This document shows positions 38,808 to 47,121 of a stretch of 64,000 bases of DNA, piece by piece. Both the position numbers and the translations under genes were made by a program. Location of the stretch: NCBI RefSeq assembly GCF_001310815.1, contig NZ_BAZK01000009.1, positions 176,941 to 240,940 of the forward strand. Direction: 5' to 3'. The stretch's first letter is position 1, and each line of letters opens with the position of its first letter. The DNA comes from Pseudovibrio denitrificans JCM 12308. Lineage in GTDB: Bacteria > Pseudomonadota > Alphaproteobacteria > Rhizobiales > Stappiaceae. A model generated the notes under the pieces. That model was not told the origin of the DNA, did no database searches, and worked only from the letters and a program-made list of their open reading frames with translations.

Positions 38808-39719
38808 ATGACAGATGCGAGTTTGGTTGCGGTTGACTGGGGCACGAGCTCGTTCCGGGCGTGCACTCTCAGCAACCAAATGGAAATCCTCGACAAAATC
38901 TCGACAGAGCAAGGGATACTCCAGTGTGACGGAAAGTTTGAGGAGGTCCTGCGAGATAACCTTAAGGGCCTGAAGGGGTTCCGTGCGGACTTGCCAATCG
39001 TCCTTTCGGGCATGATCACCTCTCGCAACGGCTGGGTTGAGGTGCCTTACGCAACCTTGCCAACCACAGCCGGTGACCTTTCCAGTGCCACAAAGCAAGT
39101 AACACTGCCGGATTTAGGGCCGCTCTGGTTCATTCCGGGCATCAAAGCAGAAGGGGTTGAGGCGGATGTGATGCGCGGGGAGGAAACGGAGATCCTTGGG
39201 GCTGTCTCTCATTTTAACCTGCGCGATGCCACCATGATCATTCCCGGAACCCATTCCAAACATACGATCATTCGGGATGGAGCTATTCAAAGCTTCCGCA
39301 CCTATCTCACAGGAGAGATGTTCAGCGCCCTGACCAAATCCACCATTCTCGGGGCATTTGGCGGCACACCATGTGAAGCTGGCTGCTCCTGGTTTGAGGA
39401 AGGCATCCGTATTGGTGCGCAGCAAGGTGGGGCTGGTGCTTTGCTCAACCGCGTATTCTCCGCACGCTCCCGTGTTTTGGTGGATGGCATGCCGGAGGAA
39501 CATGCAGCTTGCTACCTTTCGGGTTTGCTGATCGGAGCAGAACTTTCCGAAGCCATCGTGACCTCTCAAGACACACTCTGGATCCTCGGCAATGGCAGAT
39601 TGCCGGAGCTGTATCAGCGCGGCTTTTCTATGCTGGGGGCTCCCTCAAAAATCGTCCCGCACGGGTCCGCTGCATTTGGTGCCGCACAGGTCGCACGCGC
39701 CCTCAACCTCATCCAATAA
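38808..39719 (+). CDS. dgoK: 2-dehydro-3-deoxygalactonokinase DgoK
   Basis: A 303-residue sugar-acid kinase that phosphorylates 2-keto-3-deoxy-galactonate to the 6-phosphate. N-terminal VAVDWGTSSFRACTLS is the phosphate-binding motif of the ASKHA-fold family, followed by LSGMITSRNGWVEVPY, MIIPGTHSKHTIIRDG and SFRTYLTGEMF, all typical of DgoK. It is 15 bases upstream of the aldolase gene dgoA, so kinase and aldolase give pyruvate and glyceraldehyde 3-phosphate. Length and frame are normal. Divergent from the IclR-family repressor. Confidence 0.92.
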   Translation: MTDASLVAVDWGTSSFRACTLSNQMEILDKISTEQGILQCDGKFEEVLRDNLKGLKGFRADLPIVLSGMITSRNGWVEVPYATLPTTAGDLSSATKQVTLPDLGPLWFIPGIKAEGVEADVMRGEETEILGAVSHFNLRDATMIIPGTHSKHTIIRDGAIQSFRTYLTGEMFSALTKSTILGAFGGTPCEAGCSWFEEGIRIGAQQGGAGALLNRVFSARSRVLVDGMPEEHAACYLSGLLIGAELSEAIVTSQDTLWILGNGRLPELYQRGFSMLGAPSKIVPHGSAAFGAAQVARALNLIQ

Positions 39720-39733
39720 TTTCAGGAAGAACA

Positions 39734-40362
39734 ATGAAATCACTCGATAGATACATGCAAACCGCGCCTGTGGTCGCGATTTTACGCGGCTGACGCCGGA
39801 TGAGGCTTTGGACATTGCGCAGGCGCTGATTGATGGCGGCATTCACATTATGGAAGTGCCACTGAACTCACCGGATCCCTTGAAGAGCATCTCATTGATT
39901 GCAGAGAGGTTTGGTGATCAGGTGAGTGTTGGCGCAGGCACGGTGCTCACCGCTGAAAATGTGAAGACTGTGAAGGAAGCCGGAGGGCAGTTTATCGTTG
40001 CGCCCAACTTCAGCGCGGAAGTCGGCAAAGCCTGCCAGTTGCTCGATATGGATTGGATGCCGGGTGTTTATACCCCAACAGAAGCGTTTGCTGCTGCCGA
40101 GCTGGGCGCGCATTCGCTCAAGCTCTTTCCGGCAGAACTCTGCCCACCCTCCATCATCAAAGCCATGCTTGCCGTGTTGCCAAAGGGGACGCGTGTGCTC
40201 CCCGTTGGTGGCGTCGATGCAGACAATATTGCGCAGTACATGGCGGTTGGCGCAGCCGGTGCGGGCATCGGGTCATCACTCTTTAAACCGGGAGACACAC
40301 CAGATCAGGTGCGCCAGCGGGCCAGAGCTCTCGTGACGAACGTAAACAAGAAGGAATGCTAG
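39734..40362 (+). CDS. dgoA: 2-dehydro-3-deoxy-6-phosphogalactonate aldolase DgoA, apparent frameshift
   Basis: Class I aldolase of about 209 residues in the KDPG/KDPGal family, splitting the DgoK product into pyruvate and glyceraldehyde 3-phosphate. The N-terminus MKSLDRYMQTAPVVAILRG is in one frame and DEALDIAQALIDGGIHIMEV onward in another; one base is missing near 39790 (GGC(N)TGACG), which would give RGLTPDEALDIAQ. The GAGTVLTAENV motif and the Schiff-base Lys in SLKLFPAEL are present. Start ATG 39734 has AGGAAG upstream. The stop is followed almost at once by the YhcH-like gene. Confidence 0.9.
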
Positions 40363-40363
40363 C

Positions 40364-40839
40364 ATGTTGAGTGCAAATCTTGATCATCTGGAGATCATCC
40401 CCTTTATCTCCGCGGAGCTGAAGCAGCTTTTGCAAGAGGCCAAAGAGTTCTTGAGCGAAGACCGCGAAGCGGGACGCTATGATCTTGATGGCGATAAGGT
40501 TTTCGCGATGGTGGTGGATGCGCAAACCCAGCCCATAGAAGAGCGTCGGCCAGAGTTCCATGCTGATTATGCGGATATTCAGGTGCTGCTGGAAGGCACG
40601 GAAGTGCTGGGTTACGGCCACATGCCAGCAGGTGCCATCACCGAGGATAAGATGGCAGATAAGGATGTCGCCTTTACAGCTGAGATTGCCGCAGAAAGAT
40701 AGTCCTCATGGCGCCGCGTGACTTTGCCGTGTTCTTTCCCGGTGAACTGCACCGGCCATTGGTGGCACCAGATGGCAAGGGGGCGCCTGTGCGCAAGGCC
40801 ATCTTCAAGGTGCACCGCTCAATGCTGGAACCTTCTTAA
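40364..40839 (+). CDS. YhcH/YjgK/YiaL (EbgC-like) family protein, apparent frameshift
   Basis: A cupin-like sugar-metabolism protein of about 158 residues: EFLSEDREAGRYDLDGDKV, EERRPEFHADYADIQVLLEG, then after the break KIVLMAPRDFAVFFPGELHR and the final RKAIFKVHRS. One A is missing near 40697 (GCAGAAA(A)G); adding it joins the two parts. The His/Glu residues in the E-x-H and PGELHRP motifs are those that bind metal in the family, some members of which act as sugar-acid anomerases or isomerases. It follows dgoA after one base, so it probably assists in galactonate-type sugar-acid catabolism. Confidence 0.85.
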
Positions 40840-40886
40840 GTCAACGACTTAGCACGTATCATCATTGTTCAGGATGCGAGGTTGTC

Positions 40887-41654
40887 ATGCGGACACCAAA
40901 CGAAATCTTTAATCTCACCGGGCGCACGGCTTTGGTGACAGGCTCAAGTCGCGGGATTGGTGCGGCCATTGCAAAGGGGCTTGCAGGTGCCGGGGCCACG
41001 GTGGTGGTGCACGGGCACAAACAGGATGCCTGTGCCAACACGCTGGAGGAGATCAGAGCAGGTGGCGGCACTGCTTACTCCATTGGACAGGACTTGAGCG
41101 CTCCCAGAGCGGGGCGTGAAGCCATTAAGAAGGCAGAAGCCGTGGCGGGGCCAGTTGATATTCTGGTCATCAACGCCTCTGCTCAGATAAACGCAGTACT
41201 GGAGGATCTTGCGCCAGAGGATCTGGAATTTCAGTTCAACGTTAATGTGCGCTCGACCTTAGAGATGCTGCAAACCTGTCTGCCTGTGATGGCAGAGCGC
41301 AAATGGGGGCGTGTGGTCAGTATTGGCTCGGTCAACCAGTTGAAACCAAAGCAGATCGTCACGGCTTATGCGGCCACCAAAGCGGCGCAGCACAACATCA
41401 TGCAAAGCCTTGCGCGGGATTACGCCAGGGACAATGTGCTGCTCAACACGCTGGCACCGGGCCTGATCGACACGGACAGAAGCGCCGGGCGCAAGGCAGA
41501 AGACCCGGAAGGGTTTGCTGAGTACGTGCGCCAGCTCAACTGGATGGGCCGTGAAGGCACGACCGATGAGATGGTGGGGGCAGCCTTGCTGCTGGCCTCA
41601 GATGCCTGTGGTTTCATGACGGGTGAGAGCATTTTCATGACTGGCGGCTATTAG
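40887..41654 (+). CDS. Short-chain dehydrogenase/reductase (sugar or sugar-acid dehydrogenase)
   Basis: A 255-residue classical SDR. The nucleotide-binding motif is TGSSRGIG (about residues 18-25), the catalytic Ser is near SIGSVNQ, and the catalytic pair is YAATK. The TGGY ending is common in gluconate 5-dehydrogenase and KduD-like enzymes. In this cluster it could oxidise galactose to the lactone or interconvert a keto-sugar acid. A clear intrinsic terminator follows, so dgoK, dgoA, the YhcH-like gene and this gene form one operon. The substrate is not determined by the sequence. Confidence 0.85.
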   Translation: MRTPNEIFNLTGRTALVTGSSRGIGAAIAKGLAGAGATVVVHGHKQDACANTLEEIRAGGGTAYSIGQDLSAPRAGREAIKKAEAVAGPVDILVINASAQINAVLEDLAPEDLEFQFNVNVRSTLEMLQTCLPVMAERKWGRVVSIGSVNQLKPKQIVTAYAATKAAQHNIMQSLARDYARDNVLLNTLAPGLIDTDRSAGRKAEDPEGFAEYVRQLNWMGREGTTDEMVGAALLLASDACGFMTGESIFMTGGY

Positions 41655-41680
41655 TTATCACCGGTCCTGAAGGGGAATAG

Positions 41681-41717
41681 AAAGGGCGGCTCAGCAGGTG
41701 TTGATGCCGCCTTTTTT
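41681..41717 (+). terminator. Intrinsic terminator of the dgoKA operon
   Basis: GGCGGC (41685-41690) pairs with GCCGCC (41706-41711), extended by AAA with TTT, followed by six T. It lies about 30 bases after the SDR stop codon. Confidence 0.85.
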
Positions 41718-42018
41718 GCTGCTTTAACGCTTGCGTTGAAATGTGCGTTGGTTTGCGTTGATCCGCATATTTTTGAGTGATTTTGCGAGAATCGTTTTCG
41801 CAGCACATCCGTTTTGAGAGTTTCAGAGCGAGATTTATTTTTCCAGCACCCCGGTCCCATCCTACCTATCTACCACGCTCCAGCGGCAGAACTCTGCCGT
41901 TTGACCATGGTGTTTTGGTGTTCTGCCGCGTCCTCTGATTACGTTGAAAACCCTATTGCGATATATTGCCGATTTTATTAGTATCAATAAATAACACAAG
42001 GTATCATAAAGTGGACCA
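41718..42018. promoter_or_regulatory. Intergenic promoter region of the dehydratase/TRAP operon
   Basis: About 300 bases without a gene. The word TTGCGTTG recurs near 41730 and 41752, and an AT-rich stretch (41955-42010) precedes the start at 42019. These may be regulator sites and the promoter for the downstream sugar-acid operon, but no clear dyad matching the IclR operator at 38696 was found here. Confidence 0.4.
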
Positions 42019-42936
42019 ATGAAAAAAGCTGATCTAAATGGCATCTTGCCGGTACTGCCGACGCCCTTCTCGAAAGATGGCGGAGTTGATCTCGACGGAA
42101 TGAAAGAGGTGGTGACCTTCGCCCTGTCTGCTGGCGTGGATGGAGTGGTGTTTCCCGGTTTCGCCAGTGAGGTGGAAAAGCTCACCGCAGACGAGCGCAG
42201 CAGCCTTCTGAAAGTGGTCGTTGATACCGTTGCTGGTCGTCTGCCGATTGTCGCTGGTGCCAGCGCTGCAAAACCGGAGCTGGTGATTGCGCATGGCAAG
42301 ACAGCCGAAGCTTTGGGCATTGGCCACCTGATGGTGCAGCCTCCGAAGGAGCTGGGTGAGGCAGAAGCACTGGTCTTCATGACGGAGGTTGCTGAAGGTC
42401 TGCCGGGTATGGAGATCATCCTGCAGAACGCGCCAGCACCTCGTGGCTCTGATCTGTCACCAAAAGCGATCCTGAAAATCCTCGAAGCCGTGCCTGCTGT
42501 CACCTACGTGAAAGAAGAGACCCTTCCGGCGGGTCCGGCTATTGTTGAGATTTTGGCAAACCGTCCAGCGGGCCTCAAAGGCGTTATCGGTGGCGGTGGC
42601 GCGCGTTACATTCTGGATGAGTACGAGCGGGGCGCCTGCGCGGCTATGCCAGCCGTTGAAATCGCTGATCTGCATGTGCAGATGGATCGCGCATGGCGCT
42701 CTGGCGAGCAGTCCAAAGCACGTGACCTTTACATCCGAACTCTACCTTTGCTTGCAATTCAAGCGCTTTACCGCATGCGTCTGACCAAATATGTGCTGCT
42801 AAAACGCGGCATTTCCATCGAAACAGACGTGCGTGCACCAACCCCCCTCTTGGACAAAATGGCTCTAGCGGATATTGACAATAATCTGGTGGAGCTGGGC
42901 TTGTTGGAAAGCTCTGTCATGGAAGGGGCAGCATAA
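42019..42936 (+). CDS. Dihydrodipicolinate synthase (DapA) family aldolase/dehydratase
   Basis: A 305-residue TIM-barrel enzyme of the DapA/N-acetylneuraminate lyase family. The Schiff-base Lys is present in TYVKEE (about residue 163). The canonical Tyr of the YN-x-P motif is replaced: the sequence is ILQNAPAPRG. The GTTGE loop is also altered to PGFASE. Loss of the Tyr and Thr is seen in members acting as sugar-acid dehydratases rather than DapA proper, so it is unlikely to make dihydrodipicolinate. Its neighbour downstream overlaps its stop codon. The likely substrate is a 2-keto-3-deoxy sugar acid, given the cluster. Confidence 0.82.
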   Translation: MKKADLNGILPVLPTPFSKDGGVDLDGMKEVVTFALSAGVDGVVFPGFASEVEKLTADERSSLLKVVVDTVAGRLPIVAGASAAKPELVIAHGKTAEALGIGHLMVQPPKELGEAEALVFMTEVAEGLPGMEIILQNAPAPRGSDLSPKAILKILEAVPAVTYVKEETLPAGPAIVEILANRPAGLKGVIGGGGARYILDEYERGACAAMPAVEIADLHVQMDRAWRSGEQSKARDLYIRTLPLLAIQALYRMRLTKYVLLKRGISIETDVRAPTPLLDKMALADIDNNLVELGLLESSVMEGAA

Positions 42937-44105
42937 TGACAGATCCTGTCGCAAAAGTTGAGGTTTTCACATTAACTCAACCTCGCGAAACACCCTACTT
43001 GGGTGCTGCACGTCCGGGTGAGGAGCCCAACGCGCAGGGATATCTGGTGCGTCGTGGTAATCGGACGGTCTATCCAATCTTCGACCGCTCTGTGCTGGTG
43101 CGTCTTGAAACACGCAATGGCGCAGTTGGTTGGGGGGAGACTTATGGTCTGGCCGCGCCGGGCGCTGTTGGTGCCATCATCAACGATCTGCTGGCCAGTT
43201 TTGTCATTGGCCGTGATCCAGCAGATCCGGAAGTCATCTTCGACGATCTTTATGATCTGATGCGCGTGCGCGGTTACACCGGCGGTTTCTATGTGGATGC
43301 ACTCGCCGCCATCGACATCGCGCTTTGGGACATTGCCGGGCAGCAGGCGGGGAAACCTGTGGTGGAGCTGCTGGGTGGTGTGAAGCAGGATGGCATTCTT
43401 GCTTACGTTTCCGGCCTGCCGGAACCGACCCGTGAGAAACGCGCAGAACTGGCGCTGAGCTGGCAGGAGAAGGGCTTCCACGCCTTCAAGTTTGCCAGCC
43501 CGGTGGCTGATGATGGCCCGGTTGCCGAAATCGAGCATTTGCGTTCCGCTCTGGGACCAAAAGCTCTGATCGCGGCGGACATGCACTGGAACCAGACAGC
43601 CGATGAAGCTCTGTCCCTCATCGAGGGCATGGCGCCATACGGCCTTTGGTTTGCTGAGGCACCGGTGCGCACTGAAGATATCAATGCCCTTGCACAGGTG
43701 AGCCAGAGCACATCGCAGAAGATCGCGGTGGGCGAAGAATGGCGCACGGTGTGGGATATGCGTCACCGCATCGAGCGCTGCCGCATCTCAATCGTTCAGC
43801 CGGAAATGGGGCATAAGGGCATCACCAGCTTTATGCGCATTGGTCGGCTGGCCGAAGAACTCGGCATTGACGTTATTCCTCACGCCACCATTGGTGCGGG
43901 GATCTTTCTGGCAGCAAGCTTGCAGGCTTCTGCCGCTCTGTCCGCCACCCGTGGGCACGAATTCCAACATTCCATCTTTGAACCAAACCGCCGCCTGCTA
44001 GTCGGGAACATGGATTGCAAAGCGGGGACGTACTTCCTGTCGGAAGGTCCGGGTCTTGGTGTCAAACCTTCGCCAGAAGCATTGGCGCTTCTGGAAACGC
44101 TCTAA
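42936..44105 (+). CDS. Enolase-superfamily (mandelate racemase/muconate lactonizing) sugar-acid dehydratase
   Basis: A 389-residue enolase-superfamily enzyme with an N-terminal capping domain (VGWGETYGLAAPGAVG) and a C-terminal barrel. Metal-binding acids are in AADMHWN, FAEAPV and GEEWR, and the general-base His is in IPHATIGAG, as in the mandelate racemase subgroup (galactonate, fuconate, talarate and related dehydratases). The usual Lys-x-Lys/His motif of strand two reads FKFAS, so only one Lys is present. It overlaps the DapA-family gene and precedes the TRAP transporter. Galactonate or a related hexonate/uronate is the plausible substrate; the residues do not decide. Confidence 0.85.
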   Translation: MTDPVAKVEVFTLTQPRETPYLGAARPGEEPNAQGYLVRRGNRTVYPIFDRSVLVRLETRNGAVGWGETYGLAAPGAVGAIINDLLASFVIGRDPADPEVIFDDLYDLMRVRGYTGGFYVDALAAIDIALWDIAGQQAGKPVVELLGGVKQDGILAYVSGLPEPTREKRAELALSWQEKGFHAFKFASPVADDGPVAEIEHLRSALGPKALIAADMHWNQTADEALSLIEGMAPYGLWFAEAPVRTEDINALAQVSQSTSQKIAVGEEWRTVWDMRHRIERCRISIVQPEMGHKGITSFMRIGRLAEELGIDVIPHATIGAGIFLAASLQASAALSATRGHEFQHSIFEPNRRLLVGNMDCKAGTYFLSEGPGLGVKPSPEALALLETL

Positions 44106-44129
44106 CCTTGCTTTAGGGAGGAAAGCTCT

Positions 44130-45104
44130 ATGAAATCCTATATTAAATCACTGCTACTTGGGGCGAGTGCAGCGGTTGCCATATCCTTTGCAGCACAAGC
44201 AGAAACATTGGTGCTGGTCAACGCGGATGCTATTGATTCACCTGTTGATTTGATGAACAAGCACTTTGCCAAGCTGGTTGAAGAACGCTCCAACGGCGAC
44301 ATTGATGTCAGCTACATCACCGGCACCCAGCTGGGCACCCCACCGCAGGTGATGGACCAGCTCTCCGCCGGTTCTCTGGATGCATTCGGCACCGCTGGCT
44401 CCTGGCTGACCAGCTATGCCCCAGACACCAACATCCTCACCTGGGGCTTCACCTTCCGCGATGCGGACCACGTCTTCAACTTCTTCAAGAGCGATCTGTT
44501 TGACGATCTGACGAAAGACATGATCAACGAGGCTCGTATCCGTCCGCTGTCTTCCGGTCCAACTGAACCACGTGTTGTATTCCTGACTGAAGAGCTGAAC
44601 GAGAAAGCTGACTTCTCAGGTCGCAAAATGCGCATTCCGCAGATCCCGGCTTACCTGAGCCTCTGGAAAGCCATCGGCGCACAGCCAACACAGGTTGCCT
44701 GGGGTGAGGTGTTCCTGGCCATGCGCACCGGCATCGTTGATGGTGCAGAAGGCCCTCCAAGCGCGGCAATCTCCCAGCGCTTCCACGAGGCCGCACCAAA
44801 CGTGTACATGACTAACCACGTGTGGGCGACCTCCACTATCGTCATCAACGAAGACAAGTTCCAGAGCTTCACACCGGAACAGCAGGACCTGCTGACCAAA
44901 GCTGCAGAAGACGCGTCCCGCTGGGTTTATGAGTACTCCACCGAGCGCCGTGAAACCGTGTTGGACGAAATGCGCAAGGGCGGTGCCACCATCCGTGAGA
45001 TTGACGCTACCCCACTGCGTGAAGCTGCCAACGCTGGCGTTGCGGATGTGGAAGCCGAAGGCCTGTGGCGCAAAGGCCTGTTTGAAGCTGTCCAGAAATA
45101 CTAA
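44130..45104 (+). CDS. TRAP transporter solute-binding protein DctP
   Basis: A 324-residue periplasmic receptor of the DctP/TAXI-independent TRAP family. The signal peptide is SLLLGASAAVAISFAAQA, cut before ETLVLVNADA. The region FSGRKMRIPQIPAYLSLW, with VAWGEVFLAMRTGIVDGAEG, contains the conserved Arg that grips the carboxylate of the ligand, so a sugar acid fits. It is 24 bases after the dehydratase gene and is followed by a GC hairpin and the membrane subunits. The exact ligand is not set by these motifs. Confidence 0.92.
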   Translation: MKSYIKSLLLGASAAVAISFAAQAETLVLVNADAIDSPVDLMNKHFAKLVEERSNGDIDVSYITGTQLGTPPQVMDQLSAGSLDAFGTAGSWLTSYAPDTNILTWGFTFRDADHVFNFFKSDLFDDLTKDMINEARIRPLSSGPTEPRVVFLTEELNEKADFSGRKMRIPQIPAYLSLWKAIGAQPTQVAWGEVFLAMRTGIVDGAEGPPSAAISQRFHEAAPNVYMTNHVWATSTIVINEDKFQSFTPEQQDLLTKAAEDASRWVYEYSTERRETVLDEMRKGGATIREIDATPLREAANAGVADVEAEGLWRKGLFEAVQKY

Positions 45105-45138
45105 GCCCGGCCTCTGACCGGACACCAAAGCTGTTGTG

Positions 45139-45160
45139 AGGCGCGGGGCTGCCCGCGCTT
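45139..45160 (+). promoter_or_regulatory. Intercistronic GC hairpin between dctP and dctQ
   Basis: GCGCGGG (45141-45147) pairs with CCCGCGC (45152-45158), loop of four, with flanking pairs extending the stem. It has only a TTCTCC tail, so it is more likely an mRNA-stabilising or partial stop element, keeping binding protein synthesis above that of the membrane subunits, than a full terminator. Confidence 0.65.
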
Positions 45161-45206
45161 CTCCTCTAATCAATCGCGGTCCAAGCCGCATTAAGAGGGC
45201 TTTTCG

Positions 45207-45698
45207 ATGAAAAGTTTCTTGAAGACCGTTGTGACGGTTCTGGGAAAGATAGAAATGGCACTATGCATGGCACTGATTGCTATGATTGTGGGAACCATCT
45301 CTTTCCAGATCATCCTGCGGTACGTTTTTGACTCTCCCATTGCCTGGATGGAAGAGATCGTAACAATCGCCTTTATTCTGCTGACCATGCTGGCTGCCGC
45401 CGTGGCAACCAAGGAAAAGCGCCATATTCTGGTAGACCTTTTCCCGCAAGGGTCGCTCTCCAAAGCACTGGGCGTGATCATGGCGCTGGTGACGATTGCA
45501 ACGCTCGTCGTCATTCTGCTGCACGTTAATCCGGTTCTGAAGGTTGAGATGCGCCGTACCACCATCTCCCTGCCGTTCAACTTCCCGGTCGCGTTCTACA
45601 ACTCCATTCCACTTATCTACTGCTTCTCCTCGATCATCCTGTCGCTGGCCTATGACGTGATCTTTGAGCGCAAAGACGAGCAGGAGGCTCTGGTCTGA
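45207..45698 (+). CDS. TRAP transporter small permease DctQ
   Basis: A 163-residue membrane protein with four hydrophobic segments, as in DctQ: MALCMALIAMIVGTISFQII followed by LRYVFDSPIAWMEEI, the family signature; then the segment with AFILLTMLAAAVATKEKRHI, and two further helices. It pairs with DctM, whose gene begins three bases after the stop codon. Start ATG 45207 has AAGAGGG upstream. Confidence 0.92.
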   Translation: MKSFLKTVVTVLGKIEMALCMALIAMIVGTISFQIILRYVFDSPIAWMEEIVTIAFILLTMLAAAVATKEKRHILVDLFPQGSLSKALGVIMALVTIATLVVILLHVNPVLKVEMRRTTISLPFNFPVAFYNSIPLIYCFSSIILSLAYDVIFERKDEQEALV

Positions 45699-45700
45699 TC

Positions 45701-47023
45701 ATGGAAGCACTTCTTCTGCTCGGCCTCTTGTTTGGCCTAATCTTTCTGCGCATGCCAGTGCCGTTCGCCATGCTGGCAGCCTCCGTCATCTTCATCGTCA
45801 TCCAGCAGGTCACCGGCGCTTCGCCTCTGTTCTCTGCCGTGGGTCTGAAGATCATCGCACAGCGCGTTACGCCCTCGCTGGAAAGCTTCCCACTGCTTGC
45901 AATCCCGCTCTTCGTCTTTGCGGGCAACCTGCTCAACGTCTCGGGCATTGCAGACAGGATCTTCGCCTTCGCCAAAACGCTGGTGGCCCATATTCACGGT
46001 GGTCTGGCACACGTAAACATTCTGGCATCCATCGTCTTTTCCGGTATGTCCGGCGTTGCGCAGGCAGATGCAGCTGGCCTTGGCACCATCGAAATCAAGG
46101 CCATGAAAGACGCCGGCTTTGAAAAGCCCTTCAGCGCCGCTGTCACTGCTGCGTCCTCCATCATCGGCCCGATCATCCCACCAAGTGTGATCATGGTGAT
46201 CTACGCCGTGCTTTCTGGTGAATCCATCGCCCGTCTGTTCCTGGCTGGCATCGTGCCGGGCCTGTTCCTGGGTTTCGTGCTGATGGTGCTCATCTACTTT
46301 ATGGCGGTCTCCGGCAAGGTGCACTCACCTGTTGCCCCGCGCGCCACCTTCCGCGAAGTGGTTGTTGCTGGCTGGCGTGCTTTACCAGGTCTTCTGGCTC
46401 CAATCCTGCTGGTGTCCGGCCTGCTGCTTGGTGTGGCAACACCAACCGAGTTGGGTGCAATCGTCACCGTTTACGCCATGGCGCTTGGAGCGCTCTCCCG
46501 TGAGATGTCCTTCAAGGATGTGCTGGATGCCATGCGGGCCACCACATTCACCATCGGCGCAATGGTGTTCATCATCGGCTGTGCAGCCCCAATCTCCTGG
46601 CTGATCTCCGTGCTCAACGTGCCGGAAACGCTGCAAACAGCTCTGCTGTCCATTTCGGACAACCCAATTGTGCTGTTGCTGATGATCAACCTGATGCTGC
46701 TGGTGGCCGGGCTCTTCATGGAAACCACCGCGATCTTGCTGATCGGTGTGCCAACCCTGCTGCCGCTCATTGAGCATATCGGCATGGACACCACCCAGTT
46801 CGGCGTGATGATGATCTTCAACTTGCTGATCGGTGCGGTCTCCCCACCATTCGGCGTAATCCTGTTCATCATGATGGACATTGCCAAGATCAGCTATGGC
46901 AAATTGGTCAAGGCCATGATGCCGTTCTATCTACCTATTGTGATTACACTAATTGTGATCACCTTCTTCCCGGCAATAACACTGACATTGCCAGATTTGG
47001 TTGCAGGTGTAAGCAGTCGTTGA
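45701..47023 (+). CDS. TRAP transporter large permease DctM
   Basis: A 440-residue, twelve-helix TRAP large permease that couples uptake to the sodium gradient. Hallmarks are FVFAGNLLNVSGIADRIF, GMSGVAQADAAGLG, TAASSIIGPIIPPS and MIFNLLIGAVSPPFG. It completes the DctPQM system next to the sugar-acid enzymes, which it most likely supplies with substrate. A strong hairpin follows the stop codon. Frame and length are normal. Confidence 0.94.
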   Translation: MEALLLLGLLFGLIFLRMPVPFAMLAASVIFIVIQQVTGASPLFSAVGLKIIAQRVTPSLESFPLLAIPLFVFAGNLLNVSGIADRIFAFAKTLVAHIHGGLAHVNILASIVFSGMSGVAQADAAGLGTIEIKAMKDAGFEKPFSAAVTAASSIIGPIIPPSVIMVIYAVLSGESIARLFLAGIVPGLFLGFVLMVLIYFMAVSGKVHSPVAPRATFREVVVAGWRALPGLLAPILLVSGLLLGVATPTELGAIVTVYAMALGALSREMSFKDVLDAMRATTFTIGAMVFIIGCAAPISWLISVLNVPETLQTALLSISDNPIVLLLMINLMLLVAGLFMETTAILLIGVPTLLPLIEHIGMDTTQFGVMMIFNLLIGAVSPPFGVILFIMMDIAKISYGKLVKAMMPFYLPIVITLIVITFFPAITLTLPDLVAGVSSR

Positions 47024-47031
47024 TAGGGAGA

Positions 47032-47066
47032 GTGACCGGCTCTGGGATGCAGAGTCGGTCGCTTGT
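47032..47066 (+). terminator. Terminator hairpin after dctM
   Basis: GTGACCGGCTCTG (47032-47044) pairs with CAGAGTCGGTCGC (47050-47062), with two G-U positions and a 5-base loop, followed by TTGTTTG. It lies nine bases after the dctM stop codon and ends the dehydratase/TRAP operon. Confidence 0.7.
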
Positions 47067-47121
47067 TTGTAAGATAGTGGCAAACTTCGACAGAGTGCAG
47101 CAGGTTCGGGGATCGTGATTG

